Shown piece after piece: positions 8,104-17,530 of a stretch of 61,316 nucleotides of DNA (position 1 is the stretch's first letter; every line of letters begins with the position of its first letter). The position numbers and the translations under genes are program-made. Origin of the DNA: an uncultured Lachnospiraceae bacterium (lineage in GTDB: Bacteria; Bacillota; Clostridia; Lachnospirales; Lachnospiraceae). The stretch covers positions 1 to 61,316 of the forward strand of contig CAJTRK010000022.1 of the NCBI GenBank assembly GCA_910578475.1. The letters run 5' to 3'. A model generated the notes under the pieces. The model saw only the letters and a list, made by a program, of their open reading frames with translations, was not told the origin of the DNA and made no database searches.

Positions 8104-8951
8104 TCTATATCCTCCCGGTAATCAGCGGGTGAAACTCCGGTTCTCTTTTTGAAAACCTTGATAAAATAGTTCGCATCTCTGTAACCTACCATTTCGGCAA
8201 TGTCCCGTACACGCAGATTGGCGGATTTGGCAATCAGGCGTTTCGCATTTTCGATTCGGGTGCTTGTCAGAAGCGTTACAAACGTACATCCCAGTTCCTG
8301 CTTGATGACCGCGCACAGATGCGGCACAGAAACGCCCAGTTTGTCCGCCATGGACTGCAGGCAGATATCCGGGTCTGTATAACTTTCCGCCACATAGCTG
8401 CATAACTGCTGTATCAGCGGATTCATCTGTTCCTCGCTGCCCGGTTCAATTTGACGCCGAAGCGTTGCGGGAATGCTGTTTGCAAACACGGCGTTATCAT
8501 GACAGATACTTTTTATTACGGAAAGAGAATCCTCATAGTCCCCCCTCAGCTGGTCCAGATTCTCTTCCTGTTGAATACGTTTCTTCTGAACCCGTACCGC
8601 ACGGCGAATCATCTCCGCCATATCGGCAATGTTCAGCGGCTTTTCCAGCCATCCAAAAGCCAAAACTTCAATAGCATTGATAAACATTTCCTTTTCCGTA
8701 TAGGCACTCATAAAAATGATTGTGCTTTGAGGCAAAAATTCGCGGATACAGCGTGCCATGCCGATGCCATCCAGCCGCGGCATTTTAATATCGGTAATAA
8801 TGATTTCCGGCATTATCTCTTTTGCAATCTGCACGCCCTGCACACCGTTCATAGCCCGATGTACTTGTTCGACCCCCAGTTCGCTCCAGGGAAGTGTCCG
8901 GTATATCCCGTCCAATGTAAGTTTTTCGTTTTCCACAAGCAAAATCTGCAT
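8100..8951 (-). CDS. AraC-family response regulator, YesN type
   Basis: Response regulator partner of the YesM kinase. The N-terminal receiver domain carries an Asp phosphoacceptor in ITDIKMPR (about residue 54) and the lysine of LEKPLN. The C-terminal AraC/XylS double helix-turn-helix (about residues 185-280) includes the conserved ending YRDANYFIKVFKKRTGVSP. Length 283 residues, standard for the family. It is first in its operon and divergent from the GH127-type gene, so one intergenic region of about 210 bp may serve both directions. Likely target: the importer operon and/or the divergent glycosidases (inference from context). Confidence 0.95.
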   Translation of the reverse strand: MQILLVENEKLTLDGIYRTLPWSELGVEQVHRAMNGVQGVQIAKEIMPEIIITDIKMPRLDGIGMARCIREFLPQSTIIFMSAYTEKEMFINAIEVLAFGWLEKPLNIADMAEMIRRAVRVQKKRIQQEENLDQLRGDYEDSLSVIKSICHDNAVFANSIPATLRRQIEPGSEEQMNPLIQQLCSYVAESYTDPDICLQSMADKLGVSVPHLCAVIKQELGCTFVTLLTSTRIENAKRLIAKSANLRVRDIAEMVGYRDANYFIKVFKKRTGVSPADYREDIE

Positions 8952-9164
8952 TTTGTCTTCTCCTTTACAAATTTCCAGAACATTTTACACCTTTTGCATA
9001 TAATTTTACAGTTTATCCATCTGTTTTTATGCAATATAATGAATTTACCGAATCCCGTGGTTATCATATCCTATATAATCCACATGGTCAAGACCGAGTG
9101 CTTTTTTGGAAAAATATACTTCCTGCCGCACGTCGGCCCAATAAATTAAAGTGAGGTGTTAATT

Positions 9165-10970
9165 ATGGAACATTCCCCTTTTTTACTTCGCAATCTGGAT
9201 TATCTTGGCGTAGAGCTTTTCGCAGGCCGATGGCGCAGACAATTTGAAGAAAACGGCCAATGGCTTCTTGCGCTTGACGAAAACCGTCTGCTGCGCACAT
9301 TCCGGGATAAAGCCGGCATTGCTTCCGATGTACCGGTCTATCCCGGCTGGTATGGCAAAAACGGCGCTACATTCGGGCAATATGTTACCGCCATGTGTAA
9401 GATGTACCATATTACCCGGGATGTCCGCTATAAGGCGAAGGCGCTTCGGCTCCTGAACGGATGGGCCGAAACCCTTTCGGAAGACGGACATCCCAATTAT
9501 GCCGGTGATTCCGATTGTTACCCCTTCGACAAACTGCTGACCGCGCTGCTGGACGCGGACGCCTATCTGGGATGGACACAAGCGCTTCCTTTGGCCTTAA
9601 AAATCTCACTCTGGGCGGAGAAAAACTTCGATGTCTCTGTCCCCCGCGACGGCATCGAAACACCAGCGTTGGACGCTGCCGGCATGATGGAATGGTGGAC
9701 GCTGCCTGAAATGCTGGTACGCGCATATGAGCGCACCGGCAATCAACTCTATCGGAAGCTTGCCTGCATGTGGAGCTATGATTATATGTGGGACAAACTC
9801 GCCGAAGGGGATGAGAACATTGGGCTTCGACACGCATACAGCCATGCCAATTCCCTGTGCAGCGCCGCGGCTATGTATAAACTCACAGGGGAAAAGCATT
9901 ATCTGGATGCAGCTATCGGCGGCTACAATCTGATTTTTGAAAAACATACCTATGCGACCGGCGGATTCGGGCCTGCTGAGACATTATTCGGCGAAGATGG
10001 CTATCTGGGCGACTCTGTCCTGGCTCCGGACCAACTGGCCGCACACAGCGACTTCAAACCGTTCTGGGGTGGCACTCCCCGGGATGATGTGTGGGGAAAC
10101 TGTGAAATATCCTGCTGCAGTTGGGCCGTAATGAAGCTGACACATTACTTATTGAGTTTTACGGGAGAAGCCAAATACGCAGAATGGGCAGAAAGAATGA
10201 TTTTCAATTGTCTTGGCGGCCAGCCTCCGCTCACCCCGGAAGGCGAAGTATTGTATTACGCCCGCTATTTTGTAAACGGCGCCATCAAAAATGTACGCGA
10301 CCGGCGCATGCACAGTGACGGAGCCCAAAACAAATGGCAATGCTGCACCGGCACTTTTCCGCAATGTACCTCTGAGTATTATAATCTTTTATACTATCAG
10401 TCAGAAAATGCTCTGTATATTGCACAATATATGCCCTCCCGCGTCCGGATTGACAATCTTACCTTCTGTGTGGAAACAGAGTATCCCCGCAAAGGCGATA
10501 TTTCCATTTTCACAGATGCGCCCGAAGGGGGCCTGGAGCATACCCTGTTGCTGCGTGTCCCGGCATTTGCCAAAGGTCATGGCGAAAAGCTTCTTATCAA
10601 CGGAAGCGAGTCTCCACTTTCCTATAACGCTCAGGGTTGGCTGCAAATCAGGCGTCGTTGGCAAAGCGGTGACTGCGTGCAGCTTCACTTGCCATTTTCT
10701 TTGCGTTTTGAAGCGATAGATAAAAAACATCCCGATATTTGCGCATTATTCTATGGTCCGTTGGTGTTGGCCGGAAACGAATTCATGCTCCTGCAAGGCG
10801 ACAAGACGGCTCCGGAACAATGGATTGTTCAGGAAGACCCTGAAGCGCTTGTATTCCGTACGCTGCCGGGGCACGATGTAAAATACGATTTTCTTACAGA
10901 TGTCTTCCAGCCTTACATGGACATCCCCCGGAATCAATGGTACTTTTTGTACAATGAGGTGAGGACATGA
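9165..10970 (+). CDS. Beta-L-arabinofuranosidase-like glycoside hydrolase, GH127/DUF1680
   Basis: Probably removes L-arabinofuranose (or a related sugar) from plant glycans. The 602-residue protein has the (alpha/alpha)6 barrel pattern of DUF1680 and the zinc-binding Glu/Cys set of GH127: C-E-x-x-C-C near residue 308 and the W-Q-C-C-T motif near 391. In known GH127 enzymes one of these cysteines is the nucleophile. The C-terminal part fits the beta-sandwich domains. Start chosen at the ATG at 9165 with GTGAGGTG 6 nt upstream; a GTG nine bases earlier overlaps that site. No signal peptide, so it is cytoplasmic and acts on imported oligosaccharides. It begins a three-gene operon and overlaps the next gene by 4 nt. 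Confidence 0.88.
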   Translation: MEHSPFLLRNLDYLGVELFAGRWRRQFEENGQWLLALDENRLLRTFRDKAGIASDVPVYPGWYGKNGATFGQYVTAMCKMYHITRDVRYKAKALRLLNGWAETLSEDGHPNYAGDSDCYPFDKLLTALLDADAYLGWTQALPLALKISLWAEKNFDVSVPRDGIETPALDAAGMMEWWTLPEMLVRAYERTGNQLYRKLACMWSYDYMWDKLAEGDENIGLRHAYSHANSLCSAAAMYKLTGEKHYLDAAIGGYNLIFEKHTYATGGFGPAETLFGEDGYLGDSVLAPDQLAAHSDFKPFWGGTPRDDVWGNCEISCCSWAVMKLTHYLLSFTGEAKYAEWAERMIFNCLGGQPPLTPEGEVLYYARYFVNGAIKNVRDRRMHSDGAQNKWQCCTGTFPQCTSEYYNLLYYQSENALYIAQYMPSRVRIDNLTFCVETEYPRKGDISIFTDAPEGGLEHTLLLRVPAFAKGHGEKLLINGSESPLSYNAQGWLQIRRRWQSGDCVQLHLPFSLRFEAIDKKHPDICALFYGPLVLAGNEFMLLQGDKTAPEQWIVQEDPEALVFRTLPGHDVKYDFLTDVFQPYMDIPRNQWYFLYNEVRT

Positions 10971-12019
10971 CGCATACGCCACTGTGGTATACGCAGGAAT
11001 ATGCCGTGCCCTGCCGCATGAACCGATATCTTTTGGAACCCTCCGGTATTCCGGGACATTTTGACTGCTGCGCTGTGGATATACCCTTTGTGTTTTTTCA
11101 TCAAAACCGGTACTTTATGCTCTATACCGGATTTGATGGAATTGGATACCAATCCGCACTGGCCCACAGCGCGGATTTAATCCACTGGGAATTTTACTGC
11201 ATGGTCACTCCCCGCCTGGAGCCCGGCCGGTGGGACGCCGAAAGCACCAGCGCCGCCTGCATCCTTCGAGAAAACAACTCTCTGTATGAAATTCCAACAC
11301 TTCGCAAAGTGCAGGGGCGCTATTGGCTTGTATACAATTCATATCCGGGCACAGGATATGAAAACGGACCGGCGGAAATCGGGCTTGCCTGGTGCGAAAG
11401 TGAAGATTTACGCATCTGGAACCGGCTGGACAAGCCCGTATTTTCCTGGAGGCAGGGCGCAGAATGGGAACAGGGCGGGATGTATAACACCTGTCTGCTG
11501 GAGCATGCGGGACGCTTCTATCTCTTTTACAATGCGAAAAATGCAGCATCTGTCTGGAGGGAACAAATCGGTTTAGCCGTTTCTGATGATTTGTTAACCT
11601 GGCATCGTTTCTATGAACACCCTGTGATTCCCGCCGGCAGATATGACTTTAGCAGCCGTTTTTGCGCCAATCCTTATATCGTGCGGGACGAAAGAGCCTG
11701 GCTTTGTTTTTACTTCGGATTTGATGGCGCCACAGCATGCGAATGCCTTGCCGTCTCAGAAGATTTGCTTCATTGGGAACAGGCTCCGCAGCCCTTATTT
11801 CGTGCGGGCAAAAGCGGTGCGGTCGATGAAATTCATGCCCATAAGCCCTGTGTATTTTTTCACAAAGGGATACTGTGGCATTTTTACTGCGGCGTACGCC
11901 GGCGTCGTCCGGATGATTGCGGTGGGTTTTCCGATGACTATCGGGGAATTTGCCTTGCTGCGTCACAACCGTTACACAAAGATATGCAAAGTCTGCAGGT
12001 TGAGAGAAAGGCATGGTGA
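10967..12019 (+). CDS. Five-bladed beta-propeller glycosidase, GH43/GH130-like
   Basis: A 350-residue protein whose repeated blades carry the motif S-x-D-L-x-x-W-E (for example SADLIHWE and SEDLLHWE), typical of GH32, GH43, GH62 and GH130 propeller enzymes. Candidate catalytic acids are the Asp in AVDIPFVFF and the Glu in GPAEIGLAW; HAHKPCVFFH supplies a further conserved blade. It has no signal peptide, so it is probably cytoplasmic. The start overlaps the GH127 stop (ATGA), and GH42 follows after 5 bp, so the three act on one imported substrate. Exact family and bond specificity cannot be settled by eye: an arabinosidase, galactosidase or phosphorylase are all possible. Confidence 0.72.
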   Translation: MTHTPLWYTQEYAVPCRMNRYLLEPSGIPGHFDCCAVDIPFVFFHQNRYFMLYTGFDGIGYQSALAHSADLIHWEFYCMVTPRLEPGRWDAESTSAACILRENNSLYEIPTLRKVQGRYWLVYNSYPGTGYENGPAEIGLAWCESEDLRIWNRLDKPVFSWRQGAEWEQGGMYNTCLLEHAGRFYLFYNAKNAASVWREQIGLAVSDDLLTWHRFYEHPVIPAGRYDFSSRFCANPYIVRDERAWLCFYFGFDGATACECLAVSEDLLHWEQAPQPLFRAGKSGAVDEIHAHKPCVFFHKGILWHFYCGVRRRRPDDCGGFSDDYRGICLAASQPLHKDMQSLQVERKAW

Positions 12020-12024
12020 TTTAT

Positions 12025-14022
12025 ATGAGTCGATATTTTGGAGTTGATTACTACCCGGAACACTGGCCCCGTGAACGTTGGGAAGAAGATGCCCGCCTCA
12101 TGGAAAAAATGGGAATCGGCCTGGTGCGCATGGCCGAGTTTGCCTGGGCCCATCTCGAACCCGCCGCAGGCATCTATGATTTCGACTGGTTGGATGAGGC
12201 CATTGCCACCCTTGCGCGCCACAACATTCGTACGATTCTCGGAACCCCGACTGCTGCGCCGCCGGCATGGCTGATTCAGATGTATCCCGAATCGCTGCCC
12301 ATGGATAAATCCGGTGTTCGCCAAAGCTTTGGCGGGCGGCATCACTGCTGTCATTCCAATCCCGCATTGCGCCGTCGGATTCGATTATTGGTTACCGCCA
12401 TGGCAAAACATTACGGGCAATGCAAGGACGTTACAGGCTGGCAAATTGATAATGAACTGGGCAACAGCCATGACGAACTGTGCTTTTGTCCTTCGTGCAC
12501 CGATGCCTTCCAAACATGGCTGACCAATAAATATGGCGATATCCAGACGCTGAATGCCGCCTGGGGTACTGCGTTCTGGAGCCAAAAATATGATGATTTT
12601 TCTCAAATCTCCGCGCCGATGCTGAATGTTACAGCCCATAATCCTTCGTTATTATTGGATTGGCGGCGTTTTTGCTCGGATTTGATTGTTCACTTCCAAC
12701 ATGCGCAGGCGGAGATTCTGAGGCAGCATTGCCCCGGCCAGTTCCTGACGCATAATATGATGGGGTATGCAGACAAAGTCAATTATTTTCACCTTGCCCG
12801 GGATTTGGACTTTGTCTCGCAGGACCAGTACCCCTATTATCAGGAAGATGGAAAAACCTTTCGGAATATGGAAAATCTCAGCTCTGCCCTCGAGCTGATT
12901 CGCGGCGCCAAACAAAAAAATTTCTGGGTCATGGAACAGCAGGCCGGCCCCGCCGGATGGCAATGCTTCGGTCCCACGCCGGCCCCCGGGCAATTATATC
13001 TGTGGACCTGCCATTCCATTGCACATGGCGCGGATACCGTCCTTTGGTTCCGGTGGCGCACATGTACCTTCGGCACAGAACAATACTGGCACGGTATTCT
13101 TCCGCACAATGGCACACCGGGCGGCAGATATCAGGAGCTGCAGCGCGCCATCTCTGATTTGACTCCCGTCATGGAAAAAATACAGGGACTTGGCAGCGGC
13201 GCCGAAACAGCCATATTGTATTCGTACGACCAGAACAGCGCGCTGAAAATACACCCCTGCCATCCATCGCTTGAATACCGCCAGCAGGTACAAATATTAT
13301 ATGGCGGGCTGTACCGCCGCAACGTCATGGTTGATTTTATACCGGAAAGCGCTGATTTTTCTTCCTATAAGCTGCTGATTGCCCCACTTCTTACACTTGT
13401 GACGCCGGAATTATGCGACAAGCTGAAAGATTACGTCCACGGTGGCGGCACGTTGCTGCTTACGGCGCGCTCCGGAGTACATGATGAAACCGGAAAATGT
13501 ATTTCGAACGGCGATTTGCCGCACGGCCTGTCCTCGCTCTGCGGTTTAATTGTTGTGGATTATTCCACCATATACGACGGCCCCGTCTCCATAAACTGGC
13601 AAGACCACGGCATTTCCCACGGCTCTTACTTCTGCGACCGCATCGTCCCAAACGGATGCCGCACACTTGCCTGTTATGATAACGGCCCGTTTGCCGAAAC
13701 CTCCGCACTGACCATGAATAGCTTCGGAAAAGGCCGTGTATTCTATTTAGGCACTTTCCTCGAACAAACCGGTTCGGATATCCTGGCGGAAATTCTTCTT
13801 GCCGCCAGCGGCGTGGAAAGCGTCGGAGATACCCCTGACGGCGTAGAGCTGTGTATGCGCAGCGGTCCGGATGGCGATTACATTTTTGTTCTGAATCATA
13901 CGAATCATACTGTCCCGTATACACCGCCCGCAGATTGGACGCCTCTCCTCCACGCCGAATCAGAGCTTGCGCCTTACGGCGTACATATTTATCTGCGTCC
14001 GCATGATATACATCCGGTATAA
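12025..14022 (+). CDS. Beta-galactosidase, GH42
   Basis: Cleaves terminal beta-galactosides, typically galacto-oligosaccharides from arabinogalactan or galactan. The 666 residues begin with the GH42 signature YFGVDYYPEHWP. The acid/base glutamate is in QIDNELGN (about 145), followed by a CFCPSC cysteine cluster that binds zinc in this family, and the nucleophile is in VMEQQAGPAGWQ (about 302). A trimerisation (class I glutaminase amidotransferase-like) domain and a small C-terminal beta domain follow. I chose the ATG at 12025 over 12013 because GGTGA lies 5 nt before it while the earlier ATG has its site only 2 nt away. Cytoplasmic, third gene of the operon; a strong terminator follows. Confidence 0.95.
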   Translation: MSRYFGVDYYPEHWPRERWEEDARLMEKMGIGLVRMAEFAWAHLEPAAGIYDFDWLDEAIATLARHNIRTILGTPTAAPPAWLIQMYPESLPMDKSGVRQSFGGRHHCCHSNPALRRRIRLLVTAMAKHYGQCKDVTGWQIDNELGNSHDELCFCPSCTDAFQTWLTNKYGDIQTLNAAWGTAFWSQKYDDFSQISAPMLNVTAHNPSLLLDWRRFCSDLIVHFQHAQAEILRQHCPGQFLTHNMMGYADKVNYFHLARDLDFVSQDQYPYYQEDGKTFRNMENLSSALELIRGAKQKNFWVMEQQAGPAGWQCFGPTPAPGQLYLWTCHSIAHGADTVLWFRWRTCTFGTEQYWHGILPHNGTPGGRYQELQRAISDLTPVMEKIQGLGSGAETAILYSYDQNSALKIHPCHPSLEYRQQVQILYGGLYRRNVMVDFIPESADFSSYKLLIAPLLTLVTPELCDKLKDYVHGGGTLLLTARSGVHDETGKCISNGDLPHGLSSLCGLIVVDYSTIYDGPVSINWQDHGISHGSYFCDRIVPNGCRTLACYDNGPFAETSALTMNSFGKGRVFYLGTFLEQTGSDILAEILLAASGVESVGDTPDGVELCMRSGPDGDYIFVLNHTNHTVPYTPPADWTPLLHAESELAPYGVHIYLRPHDIHPV

Positions 14023-14035
14023 AAGGTTAAATGCG

Positions 14036-14083
14036 CGGCCTGTCAAAAAGTACATGTGCTTTCTGACAGGCCGGTTTCTTTTT
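14036..14083 (+). terminator. Terminator between GH42 and the GH106-like gene
   Basis: CGGCCTGTCA (14036..14045) pairs with TGACAGGCCG (14064..14073), followed by GTTTCTTTTT. It separates converging genes and ends the plus-strand glycosidase operon. Confidence 0.85.
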
Positions 14084-16661
14084 AAAAAGCAGAATACTCC
14101 ATCACGGGCGTATCCCCCAGACCCGTTGGTTTCAACTGCATATAGAAAGAATACTCATCCTTCATTTTCCAAATCAGCGTGTTTGGTACACGGATACATA
14201 ACTCATTCTGTCCTGCTTTCAGAATCCGGTCTATCGCCACACGCCCGCTCGAACCGATAACCGCTCCCGCATATTGTCCGTTCAGCCATATTTCCGCACC
14301 GTCACACGTTTGCGGCAGATATATATCGGCCTTTTGCACATCATCCGCCTGAAACACGGTAGTATATTCAAAATAACCGGTAAAATCATATAGTTCCTTT
14401 ATGGCATTCATATTCGGCATTTTTGCTCCTGCCTCCAGCGTTACTGTTTTTCTGCAGAGGTGCGAAGGATATTCTATTGCCTTTATCTTCCAGCAAAGCT
14501 GCAATTTTTTCTGCAGACGTGAAACCGCCTTTTTCGGACAGGGCGTACGCTTTAAAATTATAAATGTTGATTCTCCCGGATTCAGTTTCAGCCGGAAACA
14601 TCCATTTTCCAAAGCATATTCGTCATACGAATTATTTACGCCGTCATAAATGCCCGCCGTCATAAAGCCTGAATCTGTCACTTTCACGTCCGTGTCAACT
14701 ACGCATGTAGTCGATTCATTGAAAAACATACACACCCGGCTGTCTTCCTGCTCCACGGAGCACAATCGCAAGCCCGGATACGTTCCCGTCACAACAATCT
14801 CCTGCCCGGCGGCCTGTGCCACATACTGTGCCAGTTCATGAAGCTGCACCGTACAGCCTGCGTTTTCAAACCCTGTGGGTAACGCCTCTCCTTCACAGGT
14901 TCTCTGTGGTCTGCTTTCTACGAACAAAACACAAACGTCCTCCTGTGCCGCCTTCAGCAATGCAAAAGCGGCTTTTTTCGGCAATGCCTCACACGCCGGC
15001 ACAATCAGACAAGAATAGCGCCGTCCGTTCGCCGCTACCTGCCTTTTTCCTTTTTCCGGTACGGCCTTCTCCAAAGTATCCGCAGACATTACGTCACAGT
15101 CCATCTGCGCTTCCAGCAAAGCACGCACGGGCTTTTGAAACAGCATTGCGCTTCCGGCCCATTCCGATTCCGCATGATACAAAACTGCCGCATGTACAAG
15201 ATACTCACCCCCGCTTAACAGATGAGCCGCACGGTTCATATACCTTGTCAGGCAGCCAAAGAGGGCAAACTGCGCATTATTTCCGCCTGCGTAAAAATGC
15301 GGCGGACAATCCGGATCCGGAAAAGTCGGGGAAAAGGCATGCGGCACAAAATGGTTGATTCCACGCACCAGCATATGGTCAGCCAGCCATTTCATGACGC
15401 AGATGCCTTCTGCCCATCCATAATTTCCAAACAGCTCGCATACGGACCTGCCCTTTTTATTCGCGTCAAGATGGCCCGCGCTGCTTCCCAGTTTTGCCAG
15501 TCCAAAATGAAAAAATTCCCCATCGCTTTCCCAGTCCATCCAACGATGCGTCTTTTCTGTAAATCCCGGCAGTATCTGATAATGTACAACATCAATGCCG
15601 CCCATGTGCTGTCCGGCCTGATACCGGAAATAATGTCCTATTGAGCATCCCAACCGCGCATGCGCATTGTCGTCCTCAATAATATGGCCAATGTATTCTA
15701 CATTATGCTGTTCACACCACGCGCCCATCTGTTTTGTAAAACAGGTGTAAACCAATTGTGTAACCACGTCCATATAGGTATAACGTATATTGCTTGTTTC
15801 TTTCCCCCATTCGTACCATAAGGCAGGCAGGTATACGGCAAAACCTCCGCCCCATTTTTTACGCAGTTCATTCTCCAGTTCTTTACTCCACGGTAAAGCC
15901 ACATCAGGTCTTCCTAACGTTTCGTGAAAATGATACCCCATGCTGTTGCCCAGTTCCGCCTCATCTGAAAAGAAGCCTGCAAACGTTTTTCCAAAATCAT
16001 CCTTATATCGCATATAATGCGGTTCATAAACAGCATCCAGCAAAACCCGGACGGAAGTTCTGTCAATCAGGTTCATATAATGGGCACGTCCGCCCTCCGT
16101 ATGCGTAGTATACAGAACAAACAGACGCCACTGTCCTTCCGGTACATCCATTCTCAGAAATCCATCTTCACAAAGAGCTCCCGTTAAATCAATCGCTTCC
16201 GTACCATGCAAAGCCGTAGATTCACAGCACTGCAGCGGATAACTGTATATCCCAAGCAGCTCTGCATCTTCCGGGAGTATTCCGCCGACCAATACGGCAG
16301 CTCCGGAGACCGGTCCCAACAAATCCATATGTTTTTCAACAAGATACCTTTTCGATTTTTCCGGGCAATATTTCTCCAAATAGCCGTTGGCAAAGCCTGT
16401 GGGAAATTTACGGTCATCCAATAACCAGACACGCATTTTTCTTTTACGCGCCTCCTCCATTACAATATCCACGTCATGCCACCAGCGGGGGCCGCCAAAA
16501 TCAGGATGCGGGCGCGATTCCATACACAATGCCCCAATGCCGCATTCCGCAATCTTCTCAATTTCCCTCCGCAGTAAATTTTCTTCTTCTCCGTGCATCC
16601 ATAAAAAAGGAAATATATAATTATCCTGCTGCCCTGCAAGCGCTTCCTGTAACCGATTCAC
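14082..16661 (-). CDS. Large putative glycoside hydrolase, GH106-like
   Basis: An 859-residue protein without signal peptide. Its N-terminus (FPFLWMHGEEE then IEKIAECGIGALCMES, ARKRKMRVWLLDD, FPTGFANG) follows the TIM-barrel layout of GH106 alpha-L-rhamnosidase-related proteins. Later acidic motifs such as FSDEAELGN and GHIIEDDNAH may hold catalytic residues. The middle resembles a glutamine-amidotransferase-like fold and the C-terminus a galactose-binding beta-sandwich (DIYLPQTCDGAEIWLNG). Many such proteins in gut Clostridia are unassigned. It converges on the GH42 operon. Glycosidase nature is likely; the rhamnosidase assignment is only a relationship. The 266 bp upstream hold no other gene that I can see. 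Confidence 0.65.
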   Translation of the reverse strand: MNRLQEALAGQQDNYIFPFLWMHGEEENLLRREIEKIAECGIGALCMESRPHPDFGGPRWWHDVDIVMEEARKRKMRVWLLDDRKFPTGFANGYLEKYCPEKSKRYLVEKHMDLLGPVSGAAVLVGGILPEDAELLGIYSYPLQCCESTALHGTEAIDLTGALCEDGFLRMDVPEGQWRLFVLYTTHTEGGRAHYMNLIDRTSVRVLLDAVYEPHYMRYKDDFGKTFAGFFSDEAELGNSMGYHFHETLGRPDVALPWSKELENELRKKWGGGFAVYLPALWYEWGKETSNIRYTYMDVVTQLVYTCFTKQMGAWCEQHNVEYIGHIIEDDNAHARLGCSIGHYFRYQAGQHMGGIDVVHYQILPGFTEKTHRWMDWESDGEFFHFGLAKLGSSAGHLDANKKGRSVCELFGNYGWAEGICVMKWLADHMLVRGINHFVPHAFSPTFPDPDCPPHFYAGGNNAQFALFGCLTRYMNRAAHLLSGGEYLVHAAVLYHAESEWAGSAMLFQKPVRALLEAQMDCDVMSADTLEKAVPEKGKRQVAANGRRYSCLIVPACEALPKKAAFALLKAAQEDVCVLFVESRPQRTCEGEALPTGFENAGCTVQLHELAQYVAQAAGQEIVVTGTYPGLRLCSVEQEDSRVCMFFNESTTCVVDTDVKVTDSGFMTAGIYDGVNNSYDEYALENGCFRLKLNPGESTFIILKRTPCPKKAVSRLQKKLQLCWKIKAIEYPSHLCRKTVTLEAGAKMPNMNAIKELYDFTGYFEYTTVFQADDVQKADIYLPQTCDGAEIWLNGQYAGAVIGSSGRVAIDRILKAGQNELCIRVPNTLIWKMKDEYSFYMQLKPTGLGDTPVMEYSAF

Positions 16662-16927
16662 ACATTTTCCTCCTCTTTATACCATATATTAATATCCTGT
16701 TAGCTAGAGTATAACAGTTCGGATATTATTACGTCAGATATAAATAAAGAATTTCTATCCAATCAGAAATATTTACTCAAACATTTATATTGGCTGCCGT
16801 TACGGTATTTTCCTGTCGTAAACCTATGCACGTCCAATGCTCCGGAAAATGTTGTCATTATCATTTTTCATCAGTACAAATCCTGAAAAATCTACTCTCT
16901 CTTATGTTCATCTTTTTCACAAACACA

Positions 16928-17497
16928 TTACCCTATCACCCCTGAAATTTCCGTAAGCGCCTCGAGAATTACCATCATTGCATCGTTAAGCTCCTGCATG
17001 TCATCTTCCGTAAGCGCCTCCCGTTCTATTGCTCCCATTTCTTCCAGAATCGCTACTGCCTCGTTCAAAACATTCTCGACATCGGCATTTGCCTCAATTT
17101 CTTCGCTGCCATATGCCTTGACTACTGCATTATAAACTTCTATCAATGCTCTGTAATTTTCCTGTAAAATTGCAAAATCCTCTTCGGGCACCATTTCACC
17201 GGGCTTATCTTCGGCAAATTCCATGTCGTCTATCAAATCGGAAAGTCCGTTCAAAAGTTCTATCATCGCTTCGATGAAAAACTCCGCGTCTTCTTCCGTA
17301 ATAGAGTTCTGCGTCACTTCCCCCATCCGGGAAATCACCTCCGCGGCCTCAAACATGACTTCTTCCATATCGCTGTCCGCCGCAATTGCATTGCTGCTGT
17401 ATAATTCCATCACCTCATCGTAACACGCTGACATGGCAGCATAATTTTCCCGCAAAACTGCAAAAGTATTATCAGATACCATTTCTTTGTCCGTCAT
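16928..17497 (-). CDS. Internally duplicated acidic protein, unknown function
   Basis: I do not recognise a family. The 189 residues are strongly acidic and made of two copies of an all-helical unit of about 80 residues: residues 11-92 and 109-189. Each copy starts FA(V/I)L(R/Q)ENY, has an ALPHA-helix-rich middle, then an (I/L)TE(E/D)D motif and ends in a hydrophobic LxxLSDLI or LTEISGVI stretch. There is no signal peptide, membrane segment or cysteine cluster. It starts 33 bp after the GHKL kinase stop and has a good AAAGGAG site, so it is probably the last gene of the regulator-kinase operon. It may be an effector or a partner of that system (inference). Confidence 0.8.
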   Translation of the reverse strand: MTDKEMVSDNTFAVLRENYAAMSACYDEVMELYSSNAIAADSDMEEVMFEAAEVISRMGEVTQNSITEEDAEFFIEAMIELLNGLSDLIDDMEFAEDKPGEMVPEEDFAILQENYRALIEVYNAVVKAYGSEEIEANADVENVLNEAVAILEEMGAIEREALTEDDMQELNDAMMVILEALTEISGVIG

Positions 17498-17530
17498 GGC
17501 ATTTTTATCTCCTTTTTACCCTTACCCGCT

